From: Clostridia bacterium
GTDB taxonomy: Bacteria > Bacillota > Clostridia > UBA1381
Reading direction: 5' to 3'
Length of the DNA stretch: 64,000 nt
NCBI GenBank assembly: GCA_900756545.1
Contig: CAAEKO010000002.1
Span: 1-64,000 of the forward strand
Shown here piece by piece: positions 1-8,110 of the stretch (position 1 is its first letter; every line of letters starts with the position of its first letter). Position numbers and translations under genes: made by a program. The notes below the pieces were generated by a model that saw nothing but the letters and a program-made list of their open reading frames with translations, was not told the DNA's origin and ran no database searches.

Positions 1-44
1 CAAGCCTGGCCTCCCGCTTGTCCCTCATCGGCGACAGCTTTATT

Positions 45-73
45 AGTATACCACCGAATTCCTCCTTTGTCAA
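45..73 (-). promoter_or_regulatory. Consensus sigma-A promoter reading leftward out of the window
   Basis: On the minus strand TTGACA (68-73) and TATACT (45-50) are separated by exactly 17 bases, a near-perfect vegetative promoter. Transcription would start near position 38 and leave the window, so the transcript is unknown. Its first 38 bases hold no ribosome binding site, which suggests an untranslated leader or RNA gene, but that is a guess. Apart from this promoter, the inverted repeat and the operator listed below, I see nothing supported between positions 1 and 412. Confidence 0.65.
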
Positions 74-209
74 CACTTTTTTTCACTTTTTTTGAAAAAA
101 ATTTTCAAGACTGTTTTTATCCTTCTTATTGTCACCGCTTCCAGACTTTTCCTCCTGTGAAAACATTATTTGCATTTTTTCTTCTTTTATGCACAAACTT
201 CAATAGGGT

Positions 210-320
210 ATACACATGGGCGCTCCGCTTTGGGTGGGACCAATTCTTTCTGCTACATACTTAATATTCTTTTTCCATATACTTATTTAAAGAAGGATTC
301 TTTGGAGCGCCTATGTGTAT
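210..320. repeat. 17-bp inverted repeat with 77-base spacer
   Basis: The arms ATACACATGGGCGCTCC (210-226) and GGAGCGCCTATGTGTAT (304-320) are complementary at 16 of 17 positions. The 77-base spacer is AT-rich and has no convincing gene. The arms could fold in RNA from either strand or mark the ends of a small mobile or regulatory element. No direct target duplication was noticed. Function unknown. Confidence 0.6.
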
Positions 321-325
321 TTTTC

Positions 326-345
326 TGACTTCCATATGGATGTCA
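326..345. promoter_or_regulatory. Palindromic operator candidate for the adjacent XRE regulator
   Basis: TGACTTCCATATGGATGTCA is a 20-bp palindrome with 9 of 10 base pairs matching. It overlaps the expected -35 region of a TATTAT (354-359) upstream of the XRE gene. A further half-site, GGAAGTCA, lies at 395-402, next to the gene's ribosome binding site. Position and symmetry are what a self-repressing XRE protein would need. Binding by this particular protein is inferred. Confidence 0.5.
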
Positions 346-412
346 GCACGACATATTATACCACGCTGCATATAAAATGTCAATATATCCAAACGGAAGT
401 CAGGTGATTTTT

Positions 413-646
413 TTGAGTAATTACTATCCCAGAATCCGAGATCTTCGGGAAGATGCTGAATTGACACAACGGCAGTTAAGCGAAAAAATGAATATTTCTC
501 AAGCACAATATTGGCGGTATGAATGTGGATACCGTGATATTCCTACAGACTTATTGATCTTTTTGGCCGATCTATACAATACATCGACTGATTATTTACT
601 TGGCCGCACAAACGATCTGCGTCCTCCAAAAGATTGGCATAAGTGA
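413..646 (+). CDS. XRE-family helix-turn-helix transcriptional regulator
   Basis: A 77-residue protein that is essentially one Cro/C1-type helix-turn-helix domain. The recognition part reads ELTQRQLSEKMNISQAQYWR, followed by a typical tail with STDYLLGRT. An upstream in-frame ATG at 377 has no ribosome binding site. TTG at 413 has AGGTGA five bases ahead, so I use it. The gene stands alone, downstream of a palindrome that probably serves as its operator, so autoregulation is likely. There is no ligand-binding domain. The target genes are unknown. The family call is secure; the biological role is not. Confidence 0.85.
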   Translation: MSNYYPRIRDLREDAELTQRQLSEKMNISQAQYWRYECGYRDIPTDLLIFLADLYNTSTDYLLGRTNDLRPPKDWHK

Positions 647-684
647 TTTGGGATTAAAAAGCAGCTTTCTAATTACAGTCTTAC

Positions 685-711
685 TGGCGGGGACGGTTTT
701 ACTCCCCGCCA
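685..711. terminator. GC-rich hairpin, member of a recurring GGCGGGGA family
   Basis: TGGCGGGGA (685-693) pairs perfectly with TCCCCGCCA (703-711) around a nine-base loop. It lies between the XRE gene and the convergent response regulator gene, so it probably ends transcripts from both sides, although neither side shows a long T-run. Similar hairpins occur near 20.44, 30.73 and 57.26 kb. Confidence 0.5.
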
Positions 712-792
712 AGCTATAGATAAATAGAGCAAGCAGGGAGTCTCAGCTGCCCCGCCCATCTATACTCTAAATAACAACCAAACAAAAAACTT

Positions 793-1464
793 CTAATGAA
801 ACCGATACCCCACGCCCCAAACCGTCTCAATATGTTTTTCTCCGTCAGCGCTGATTTTATCCCGTATCCGCTGGATATGAACGGTGACCGTGGAAATATC
901 CCCTACGGCGTCCATGCCCCAAATCCGGTCAAACAATACATCCTTGGAAAACGTCCGGTTGGGGTTTTCCGCCAAAAACAGCAGAAGATCATATTCTTTG
1001 GCGGTTAGCGCTGTCTCTTTTTCGTTCACCATCACTTTATGGGCATCCTTATCAATCGTCAGCGCTCCCACTTTTAAAACGTCGTTCTTTCCCTGGGCCA
1101 ATACCTCATGCCGGGAAATATGCGCCTTTACCCGGGCTACCAGTTCATTAGGACTAAAGGGCTTGGTCATATAATCGTCCGCGCCCAGGCCCAGGCCTTT
1201 GATCTTACTGATATCATCGTCCTTTGCAGACAGAAAAATCACCGGGACCTGCTTCTTTTCCCGAAGCCTTGTAATCACTTCAAATCCGTCCATTCCCGGC
1301 AGCATAATGTCGATAATCACCAAATCAAAATCTTCCGCCAGGGCAAGCTCCAGTCCACACGTTCCCCGGGCGGCCAGCGTACAGGAAAACCCGCTGATTT
1401 CCAGATAGTCCCGCTCCAGCTCCGCAATGCTCTGGTCGTCCTCAATAATCAATACCCGTTTCAT
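793..1464 (-). CDS. OmpR/PhoB-family response regulator
   Basis: A 223-residue two-domain regulator. The receiver domain (about 1-118) carries the acidic pair ED at 8-9, the phosphoacceptor Asp52 in the sequence IIDIMLPGMDG, and the conserved Lys101 in MTKPF. The C-terminal winged-helix DNA-binding domain (about 125-223) ends in the usual GVGYRFH. It is the last gene of a leftward operon, 12 bases after its partner histidine kinase. Upstream of the operon, four TATAAAC-type repeats are plausible binding sites for it. The presence of an ABC exporter in the same operon suggests a stress- or antimicrobial-response system, but the signal is unknown. Confidence 0.93.
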   Translation of the reverse strand: MKRVLIIEDDQSIAELERDYLEISGFSCTLAARGTCGLELALAEDFDLVIIDIMLPGMDGFEVITRLREKKQVPVIFLSAKDDDISKIKGLGLGADDYMTKPFSPNELVARVKAHISRHEVLAQGKNDVLKVGALTIDKDAHKVMVNEKETALTAKEYDLLLFLAENPNRTFSKDVLFDRIWGMDAVGDISTVTVHIQRIRDKISADGEKHIETVWGVGYRFH

Positions 1465-1476
1465 TTATTTTCCTCC

Positions 1477-2634
1477 TTAAGCAGATGCGGCAGGCAGGTA
1501 AATAACCGCAGTCGTACCAGTTGTTTCTCCGTTGCTTCGAAGCCATATCTTGCCGCCGTGCCGCGTCACAATCTGTTTCGCGATTCCAAGTCCCAGCCCG
1601 CTGCCCTTAATATTTGGTGTACGGGCCGGATCCGCCCGGTAAAATTCTTCAAAGACATCGTTCAGCTTGTCCTTAGCTATGCCCACACCATCGTCAGTAA
1701 TTTGGGCATATATTCCACCATCTCCGGAATACGTGCTTACTAAAAGTGTTCCTTGACCCGGCTTTTTATATTTAATAGCATTGTCAATCAAGTTTGCAAA
1801 TACGCGTCCCATTTTTTCATAATCTATTCTCACCGGAACCTTTGTTTCCGTATATTTTTCCGTCAATATCATTTCATTTTTCTCTAAATCCAGCCTGTAC
1901 TCAGCAATGACCTCCGCCAAAAAACGGCTCAAATCGCCCGTTTCAAAAGAAAACTGCAGTTTAGACAGCTCCAGCTTGGAAAACACGGACAGATTATTCA
2001 CCATTTCATCAATCAGTTCCGCTTTGGCAGAAATGGTATCTAAATAACGCCCAACTTTTTCCGGCGTATCCGCAACGCCGTCCCGGATGCCGTCTACATA
2101 GCCCCTGATTGATGTGACTGGCGTTTTCAGATCATGGGACAGGTTAGCCAGCAGCATACTCCGCTCCGTTTTCATGGCTGCTTCTTTTCGGGATGCCCGC
2201 CGCAGTTCCCGGCGCATGTTGTCAAATTCAGTACAAAGGGTGTTGATTTCATCATATTGGCTTCCCAGAACTTCAAAGTCCAGATTTCCATTGCGGATAT
2301 TTTCCGCCGCATCTGTCAAATCCATAATAGGACGGGTAAGGCTTCTGGACATAATAGTCGTAAAAAGTGTGGTCGACACAATCAGTACCAGCAAGCACAG
2401 CCCCGCCCATATCCATACCGTTTGCAAAGCTGCCGGATTTTTTTGGAAGAATTTGCCCACAGCCTGGCTGAAAACAGATGGGTCTAATAGCGCCGTCCGG
2501 CTGATCTGCAGTTCCTCCACAGGATATTTCATGACAAATTCCATTAAAAAACAAACAGAAATAACACCTATCAAAAGAATAGGTGTTAAAAGCATAAGTA
2601 CATTATAAACAGTGAACCGCCTTTTGATTTTCAC
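1477..2634 (-). CDS. Membrane sensor histidine kinase
   Basis: A 385-residue kinase with two membrane segments (about 12-34 and 73-96) bounding a short extracellular loop of only some 40 residues. A HAMP linker (about 97-150) follows. The dimerisation domain carries phospho-accepting His167 in NLSHDLKTP, and the ATPase domain has the N box NLIDNAIKY and the DDGVGI and GSGLGLGIA motifs. The tiny sensor loop resembles intramembrane-sensing kinases that work with ABC transporters in Firmicutes, which fits the adjacent permease and ATPase. It lies between the ABC permease and the response regulator in one operon. The signal itself cannot be read from sequence. Confidence 0.92.
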   Translation of the reverse strand: MKIKRRFTVYNVLMLLTPILLIGVISVCFLMEFVMKYPVEELQISRTALLDPSVFSQAVGKFFQKNPAALQTVWIWAGLCLLVLIVSTTLFTTIMSRSLTRPIMDLTDAAENIRNGNLDFEVLGSQYDEINTLCTEFDNMRRELRRASRKEAAMKTERSMLLANLSHDLKTPVTSIRGYVDGIRDGVADTPEKVGRYLDTISAKAELIDEMVNNLSVFSKLELSKLQFSFETGDLSRFLAEVIAEYRLDLEKNEMILTEKYTETKVPVRIDYEKMGRVFANLIDNAIKYKKPGQGTLLVSTYSGDGGIYAQITDDGVGIAKDKLNDVFEEFYRADPARTPNIKGSGLGLGIAKQIVTRHGGKIWLRSNGETTGTTAVIYLPAASA

Positions 2635-2648
2635 AGGCAGAGCCCTCC

Positions 2649-3395
2649 TTACAGTTCTTTTCGGTCAAACAGAATATATGCGGCCGTGAAAAATATAAGC
2701 ATGGTTCCAAGAACAATACCGATTTTAGAAACCAACGCTCCAAACGGCAGCATCGCGCCGATCCACAGCTTATGCCACTGGAGATAGGCTGTAAACACCA
2801 TCTGCCCCCAGGCGGCTACAAAATAATTCAGATACTTGAACAGCGCGTAAATACCGATAGACAATAGCATGGCAAGAGTCGGCCCGGCGCAGACCATATT
2901 TACCAGCACGCCCAAAAGCACCAGCCCCAGCATCGGCACCAGATCAATGATATACGCACACAGCGTAGGCAGAAGTACCGGCAGGAGCTTATTGCCCGAG
3001 ACGCCCTGGATAACCGCGCAGATAACGAAAACACCTAAAAAGAATGCCGCGCCCATCATAAATATTGCCGCCGCCTTGGATGCAAAAACCTTGATCCGGG
3101 TAACTGGGCGCAGAAGCGCCGCCTTCATGGTATCCTCCTGAAATTCACTGCAAAATAAATCCGCCGCAGCCATAAATACGATCAGCGGAACCATAATTTC
3201 CGCTGCAAAGGGAAGCATTTCAAGCATGATATTGCTCCGGATCTGCACCTCGCCGCGGCTGATTTTTTCTAAGAGCATGGACCCGCCCATACGAAGAAGG
3301 CAAAATCCCGCACTGATGACCAATAGCACAATATATTTCTTTTTTAAAAGTAATTTTGAAAACTCGTTCTTCGTGCTGTTTATCAAGGTGTTCAT
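2649..3395 (-). CDS. ABC-2 type transporter permease
   Basis: A 248-residue integral membrane protein with about six hydrophobic segments and the cytoplasmic opening KNEFSKLLLKKKYIVLL, typical of ABC-2 permeases such as the BcrB/NatB type. A longer frame runs upstream, but the ATG at 3395 overlaps the ATPase stop codon as ATGA and has GGAGAGG ahead, so it is the start. The four-base overlap implies translational coupling with the ATPase. It likely forms the membrane part of an exporter or membrane-remodelling pump controlled by the neighbouring two-component system. Substrate unknown. Confidence 0.88.
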   Translation of the reverse strand: MNTLINSTKNEFSKLLLKKKYIVLLVISAGFCLLRMGGSMLLEKISRGEVQIRSNIMLEMLPFAAEIMVPLIVFMAAADLFCSEFQEDTMKAALLRPVTRIKVFASKAAAIFMMGAAFFLGVFVICAVIQGVSGNKLLPVLLPTLCAYIIDLVPMLGLVLLGVLVNMVCAGPTLAMLLSIGIYALFKYLNYFVAAWGQMVFTAYLQWHKLWIGAMLPFGALVSKIGIVLGTMLIFFTAAYILFDRKEL

Positions 3396-4132
3396 ATCGC
3401 GATTTCCCCTCTCCTGTCTTTTACTACTGATAAAAAGTAATCCTCCATGGACGGATGGAGCCGCAGCGCTTCCTCCGTACTGCACGCGGCGATCAACTCC
3501 CCCTCATACATGACGACAACCTTGTTACAAGTTTTTTCGATTTCCCCGGCCATGTGGCTGGAAATCAGGAACGTGGTGTGCTTTTCTGCGTTCAGACGCT
3601 TGATGATCTCCCGTATCTCCACCACACCCTCGATATCCAGGCCATTCACCGGCTCGTCCAGAATCATCAGCGCCGGATCTGCCAAAAGAGCCATAGCCAA
3701 GCCAAGTCTCTGCTTCATGCCCAAAGAAAACCTTCCTGCTTTATCATTTTTATACTGTAAAAGATGAACAATATCCAGCACCTTTTCGATCCGCTGGCGA
3801 TTCACCCCCGGGTAAAGCTTCGCCATCATCTGCAAGTGCCGGTATGCTGTCATATCCTTGTAGATTGCCGGGGCTTCTACTAAAGCCCCTGTATTGCGCA
3901 TGATCTCCTCAAAATTTTCCTCCGCGTCCATCCCAAATATTTTGATCTGTCCTGCGGAAGGACGGTTCAGCCCCAGGCAGGCCTTCATAGCCGTTGTCTT
4001 ACCGGAACCGTTAGGACCCAAAAGCCCCACGATATCTCCTTCCTCTACCCTAAAGCTGACATTCCGGATTCCCCGCCCGTTTTTATACAGCTTTGTCAGA
4101 TTACTGATTTCTATCACGTTGCCCATTGCCAA
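3392..4132 (-). CDS. ABC transporter ATP-binding protein
   Basis: A 246-residue nucleotide-binding subunit. The Walker A motif GPNGSGKTT is at about 39-47, the signature is FSLGMKQRLGLA (SLGMK instead of LSGGQ, common in the bacitracin/drug exporter branch), and the Walker B region is LMILDEPVNGL. Two starts are possible: TTG at 4132, five bases after AGGAG, or the ATG six bases further in. The stop overlaps the permease start. It powers the ABC-2 permease encoded next to it. The sequence resembles the BcrA/NatA-type subfamily. The exported substrate is not known. Confidence 0.9.
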   Translation of the reverse strand: MAMGNVIEISNLTKLYKNGRGIRNVSFRVEEGDIVGLLGPNGSGKTTAMKACLGLNRPSAGQIKIFGMDAEENFEEIMRNTGALVEAPAIYKDMTAYRHLQMMAKLYPGVNRQRIEKVLDIVHLLQYKNDKAGRFSLGMKQRLGLAMALLADPALMILDEPVNGLDIEGVVEIREIIKRLNAEKHTTFLISSHMAGEIEKTCNKVVVMYEGELIAACSTEEALRLHPSMEDYFLSVVKDRRGEIAI

Positions 4133-4147
4133 ACCGTCTCCTTTGAT

Positions 4148-5152
4148 TTATTCTACAACTTCCGCTTCTTCCGGAAATACTACTCTGACATTGCCGTCCG
4201 CGTCGATTTCTTTGGTTATTGTTACACCATCTTCCACATCATAATCTACGCTATTAGCGTCCTTGCTTTCCTGATAGCTGATTTTCAGGTTTTCAAGATC
4301 TGCTTTCGGCGGCGTGGTTGTTCCGTAGTCAGACATATTTATGGAAATGTCCAAAACTAGAGAGTGTTCCGCGCCATCCCTGCCTTTGCCAATCAGCTCT
4401 GCCCGCAGGTCATTGTGCAAAAGCCGGCCTTCATTATCAACTGTAAAAATTGTAGACGCACTCCGCACCACAGGATCTTTGCCCAAAGCCAATGTAGGAT
4501 CATCTTGATTATACTCGTTATTGCTCATAGAGGAAAATGCCGCAGACAAGCCTGCATTCACAAACTCCGGAACCTGCATTCCATCCAGCGTCAGTTCATA
4601 CTTTTTGCTGTTATCATCGCCGGATACATAAACGAAGTTGTTTTTCAGATCCCCCATAAAAGTATCCGCCAGCAGCTCCACAAAACGAACCATTTTCTGG
4701 TCTGTTTCCCTGTCCATATCAATGCCGCCGTTTAGACTGCTTCCATTTTTCGGATTATAGCGCTGTTTAGATCTTTCTCCATCCATAACCTGCGCCTCTC
4801 CATCGTCATAAATTTGAATGGAAATATTATCCTGCATATAGGTTTTATACGAAGATTCCGTACCATCGTAATATACCGAGGTGGATTCCTTGTACAGGTT
4901 GGCATCTCCTTTTTCTGAGAACATTTCCTTTGTGTTTCCGCTGGAAATCTCCTTACCGTCAATTTTTAGGGATACGTCGGCGTTCAGGGTATAGTTTTCT
5001 TCGCCCAGCGCGCCGATAATCGCTTTTTTATAAACAGAGTAACCGCCGGAGGTCGTGTAGTTGGCGAATGCAGCGCCGGCAAAAACGCAGATTCCTGCGC
5101 CCAGACTGATAAGCGCTGTCATTCTTTTTTTCTTTGCTGTCATTTTCATCAT
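4148..5152 (-). CDS. Exported or membrane-anchored protein of unknown function
   Basis: About 334 residues. A lysine-rich start followed by a single hydrophobic segment (ISLGAGICVFAGAAFA) indicates a signal peptide or N-terminal anchor, with the rest outside the cell. The remainder is polar and Asp/Ser/Asn-rich, with alternating hydrophobic strands (for example VSLKIDGKE, YELTLDGMQVPEF), and looks like a beta-rich extracytoplasmic domain. I recognise no family. It is the first gene of the operon with the ABC transporter and two-component system, so it may act as an accessory or sensing partner. The start is set at 5152, after AAAGGAAAGGAA. A TTG 15 bases upstream lacks its own site. Confidence 0.75.
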   Translation of the reverse strand: MMKMTAKKKRMTALISLGAGICVFAGAAFANYTTSGGYSVYKKAIIGALGEENYTLNADVSLKIDGKEISSGNTKEMFSEKGDANLYKESTSVYYDGTESSYKTYMQDNISIQIYDDGEAQVMDGERSKQRYNPKNGSSLNGGIDMDRETDQKMVRFVELLADTFMGDLKNNFVYVSGDDNSKKYELTLDGMQVPEFVNAGLSAAFSSMSNNEYNQDDPTLALGKDPVVRSASTIFTVDNEGRLLHNDLRAELIGKGRDGAEHSLVLDISINMSDYGTTTPPKADLENLKISYQESKDANSVDYDVEDGVTITKEIDADGNVRVVFPEEAEVVE

Positions 5153-5221
5153 TTCCTTTCCTTTCAACTCTTACCTGACTATATAGTACAGTATGAAAAC
5201 ATTTCGCTTTCATAATTTCAT

Positions 5222-5274
5222 TATAAACATCCGATATAAACATTATATAATGGAAATATAAACAATTTATAAAC
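5222..5274 (-). promoter_or_regulatory. Four direct GTTTATA repeats upstream of the ABC/two-component operon
   Basis: On the minus strand GTTTATA occurs at 5268-5274, 5257-5263, 5235-5241 and 5222-5228. The steps are 11, 22 and 13 bases, close to one or two helical turns. The last copy overlaps a TATAAT (5220-5225), and no consensus -35 precedes it. Helically phased direct repeats upstream of a weak promoter are typical of OmpR-family regulator sites. The regulator encoded at the end of this operon is the natural candidate. Confidence 0.45.
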
Positions 5275-5307
5275 GAATTAAAACAAATTATAAAATTTAT
5301 TATTGTT

Positions 5308-5335
5308 TTTAAAAAAGCGGGCACGGCCCGCTTTT
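5308..5335 (-). terminator. Rho-independent terminator of the LtaS-type gene
   Basis: Minus-strand stem AAAAGCGGGC with its complement GCCCGCTTTT (5313-5335) is followed by a T-run. It lies 17 bases past the stop codon of the LtaS-type gene and before the ABC operon promoter. Confidence 0.8.
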
Positions 5336-5351
5336 CTTGATATCACTCGCC

Positions 5352-7307
5352 TTATGGTACTCTGAGTGTTGTACTCCTACTCAAAATCTTTCCACTGTCT
5401 GTAACCTGCTTTACTTGAATTTTGCCTCTAAAATCTACCTTATCGGCTTTTACGCGCAGAAGATTGTCAGATACAAATTCTGTTTCTTTTGCTTTACTGT
5501 CTAAAACCACCTGGCTCGCATCCGTGAAATTAGCGCCATGGATAAAAGCGTATCCATCCGAGAAGGTCACCGCGCTGACTGAGACAGGAAGTATACCCAT
5601 CTGCATATCCGTTTTTACAAACGCCTTTTTCCAGGCATACTTTCCTCCGAATAAGGCGTCATACTGCAAAACTTTTAAATCTTTTTTATATTCCGTCTCC
5701 GGCATGTCTGTCTGATGCAGCCTTGTAAAAACACCGTTGTTCATACCAAGCCTTTTCATAACCTCCGCGGTAAGCTGAAAAGCCTCCAGGTCTTTATCCT
5801 GTTTTTCCATAGGAAAGTTTGACCAGATCACGTATTCTGTGTCAAAAAGACTGCCGTTTTTGAGTGTATAATCACCCATCTCCAGACATGGCTGATGATC
5901 GCCAAACAGCACCAGCACTACCGGCTCCGGATTTTGAGAAAACTCCCGGACCAAGGCAGAGATAAAATCATCCACCTCTTTTATCTGGTTCACATAATAT
6001 TCTAAGTTGTGCTTAGTATCCGGCATGCCGGATACCATAATTTTTGCCTCTTCCCCTTCCACAGGTTCATTGGGATATTTGCCGTGGCACTGCACCGATA
6101 CCGTATATACAAAATCTGTACCCGCTGTACTATCCATAGCTTTTTGGATTTCGTCTTTTAAGGCCATGTCTTTTATCCAGCCCAGCGCGTTCGTATCATA
6201 ACCAGTCATATATTCCGCTGAAGTAAAGGTATCAAAGCCCAAATTTGCATAAACAATATGCCTGTCATAAAAGGTTGCGGTGTGGTTATGCAGGGCATGG
6301 GCCGTATATCCCATATTTTTTAAATCATAATTTACTGTTTCACAGGTTCTGTCCAGCAAAGTGGTTTTATAAGGATATTCCCCTATCCCAAAAAACTCCG
6401 TGCTCATACCAGTCAATACTTCAAATTCCGTGTTAGCTGTACCGCCGCCCACTACAGGCACATGCAAAAGACCGGAGGAGCAGTTCTTTTTCAACTCCCG
6501 GAACGTGGAGATCGGATCCTCGGAATATTCTACTCCCTCAATCAGCGTAGGGTCAAAGAAAGACTCCAGTTGTACCATCACAATGTTTGGTTTATTCTCC
6601 GGTTCTACATCATTTTGACTGTCAAGTTTACCGATAATTGTTTTCACTGTAGTCCGGGAGTAATCTACAGGTTTATCTATACCCGTATTGAAAATACTAT
6701 ATGTAAAACAACAGGCAAACCCGTAATTATTATACGCCTCGGAAATATCCGGATATTTCTCTGTAATATTCTGCGCCTTAATAACAGTATTCATCGGGGC
6801 GACTACCGCAGCGGCCACAATTAAAAACGCTGGTATAACCCGGCTGTACCTGGGCTTCGCACGGGGCGCTTTGATCAAAACCAGAATCATACCTATAACA
6901 GCCAGAACGGCAATCGCGATAATCATTACCATTTGGAATGTGTCCAAATAAAGATCAAGCAAACTGTATGCCGAACGGATCACGGTAAAATCAATAGCCG
7001 ACAAAGGCGTACTCCGCAAATGCATCAGCACACAGTTGACGATCCCCAGCGTCAGCCAGCAAATCGACACTACCGCCATCAGAAACTGCCGAAACGAAAA
7101 CAGCAATGCGACCATCAATGTCAGCATGATGATTGCCGTATTATATAAAAACATTAGCGGATGTGTTCCCAAGAAAACTGCCCCCGCAATCAGCGAACCT
7201 TTGCTCAGCACCTCAATCATAAATGTCAGCAGGACGGCTGTAACAGCACACAGCACCACCGGCCGGCTTTTTACAGCATCTGCGGCATTTCTCAATTTTT
7301 CCCTCAA
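5352..7307 (-). CDS. LtaS-type phosphoglycerol transferase with C-terminal TIG-like extension
   Basis: A 651-residue membrane enzyme of the lipoteichoic acid synthase/alkaline phosphatase superfamily, which transfers glycerol phosphate from phosphatidylglycerol onto a membrane-anchored polymer. Five hydrophobic segments (about 18-180) precede an extracellular sulfatase-fold domain. Metal and catalytic residues are visible: Glu248 in VMVQLESFFD, the nucleophile Thr290 in GGGTANTEFE, and LFGDHQP near 475. The last 80 or so residues form an extra beta-rich region resembling an IPT/TIG immunoglobulin-like domain, not usual in LtaS. TTG at 7307 is chosen because GGGGGGA lies at proper spacing. It has its own promoter at 7340-7368. 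Whether it makes LTA or another polymer is open. Confidence 0.85.
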   Translation of the reverse strand: MREKLRNAADAVKSRPVVLCAVTAVLLTFMIEVLSKGSLIAGAVFLGTHPLMFLYNTAIIMLTLMVALLFSFRQFLMAVVSICWLTLGIVNCVLMHLRSTPLSAIDFTVIRSAYSLLDLYLDTFQMVMIIAIAVLAVIGMILVLIKAPRAKPRYSRVIPAFLIVAAAVVAPMNTVIKAQNITEKYPDISEAYNNYGFACCFTYSIFNTGIDKPVDYSRTTVKTIIGKLDSQNDVEPENKPNIVMVQLESFFDPTLIEGVEYSEDPISTFRELKKNCSSGLLHVPVVGGGTANTEFEVLTGMSTEFFGIGEYPYKTTLLDRTCETVNYDLKNMGYTAHALHNHTATFYDRHIVYANLGFDTFTSAEYMTGYDTNALGWIKDMALKDEIQKAMDSTAGTDFVYTVSVQCHGKYPNEPVEGEEAKIMVSGMPDTKHNLEYYVNQIKEVDDFISALVREFSQNPEPVVLVLFGDHQPCLEMGDYTLKNGSLFDTEYVIWSNFPMEKQDKDLEAFQLTAEVMKRLGMNNGVFTRLHQTDMPETEYKKDLKVLQYDALFGGKYAWKKAFVKTDMQMGILPVSVSAVTFSDGYAFIHGANFTDASQVVLDSKAKETEFVSDNLLRVKADKVDFRGKIQVKQVTDSGKILSRSTTLRVP

Positions 7308-7339
7308 AAACAATCCCCCCTTTTTATTTATCTGATATT

Positions 7340-7368
7340 ATTATATTTCATTTTCCAGAATACGTCAA
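7340..7368 (-). promoter_or_regulatory. Sigma-A promoter of the LtaS-type gene
   Basis: Minus-strand TTGACG (7363-7368), 17-base spacer and TATAAT (7340-7345). The start point falls about 27 bases before the TTG start codon. Confidence 0.75.
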
Positions 7369-7401
7369 TTTAATATGTATTAAAAAATTCTTAAATATTT
7401 C

Positions 7402-8079
7402 TTAATTCGACATAGACTCCCCGTCCCCCGGCTGCTGCCATCCATAATACCTGGCTTCCAGACGGTAAATAGGCATTCCCTGTTCTGCAAACTTCGTTTC
7501 ATATTCTGTCATCACATTATCTGTAAATCCAGAATTATGCAGATCCAGATTGATCTGACTAAGCTTAAAGTTTTCCTGCGCAAAGGAATTCAATGAAAAC
7601 TCAAACAAGCTTTTATTATCTGTTTTAAAAAACACTGCACTTCCTCTCGGCATCAATTTTTTATATAAATCCAAAAAGTTTCTGTGGGTAAGCCGTCGTT
7701 TCGCCTGTTTATTTTTCTTCCATGGATCGGAAAAATTTAGGTATATCCGGCTGATTTCTCCTTCTTCAAAATACTCTAAAAGCTGTGCTGCGTCCCCAAT
7801 CATAAACCGCACATTGCTCAATCCCAGAGGCACACCCTTTTCCAGCGCCAGCACCAGTACATCCGGAACAACATCCATAGCCACAAAGTTCACGTCCGGG
7901 TATTTTTGTGCCATCTGCGTAATAAACTGTCCTTTTCCACAGCCAATCTCCAAATGAATAGGATTATTATTTTCAAAAATGCGGATCCAGCCTCCCTTGT
8001 TTTTTTTCGGCGTCTGCTCCCACAGCTCCCTACACTGTTCCAATCGGTTACCGCAATTTTTCTTTTTTCGCATCCGCAT
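7402..8079 (-). CDS. trmB: tRNA (guanine-N7-)-methyltransferase
   Basis: A 225-residue SAM-dependent enzyme that methylates N7 of G46 in the variable loop of tRNAs. The SAM-binding motif EIGCGKGQFI lies near 47-56. The characteristic NFSDPWKKNKQAKRRL segment near 118-133 is the family's substrate-binding and catalytic signature, and the TEYETKF motif comes near the C terminus. The length is normal for Firmicutes TrmB. The lysine-rich N terminus allows a second start two codons in. A ribosome binding site, AAAGGATGG, is present. It is monocistronic behind its own promoter (8111-8139). Confidence 0.95.
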   Translation of the reverse strand: MRMRKKKNCGNRLEQCRELWEQTPKKNKGGWIRIFENNNPIHLEIGCGKGQFITQMAQKYPDVNFVAMDVVPDVLVLALEKGVPLGLSNVRFMIGDAAQLLEYFEEGEISRIYLNFSDPWKKNKQAKRRLTHRNFLDLYKKLMPRGSAVFFKTDNKSLFEFSLNSFAQENFKLSQINLDLHNSGFTDNVMTEYETKFAEQGMPIYRLEARYYGWQQPGDGESMSN

Positions 8080-8110
8080 AATTTATCCATCCTTTTCATC
8101 ATAATTTAAT

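Noticed and set aside
1..38. Possible T-box leader downstream of the leftward promoter
   Set aside because: The fragment GATGAGGGACAAG is vaguely like a T-box 5' end, but the specifier loop and T-box sequence would lie outside the window, so it cannot be supported.
67..264. 65-codon plus-strand frame, Phe-rich
   Set aside because: Low-complexity AT-rich DNA, no ribosome binding site, and it overlaps the leftward promoter and the inverted repeat.
261..506. 81-codon minus-strand frame across the XRE gene start
   Set aside because: Antisense to a well-supported gene and covers its operator; no start signals.
1108..1743. 211-codon plus-strand frame opposite the response regulator and kinase
   Set aside because: Antisense shadow of two clear genes with no start signal; many similar long shadows occur opposite GC-richer genes.
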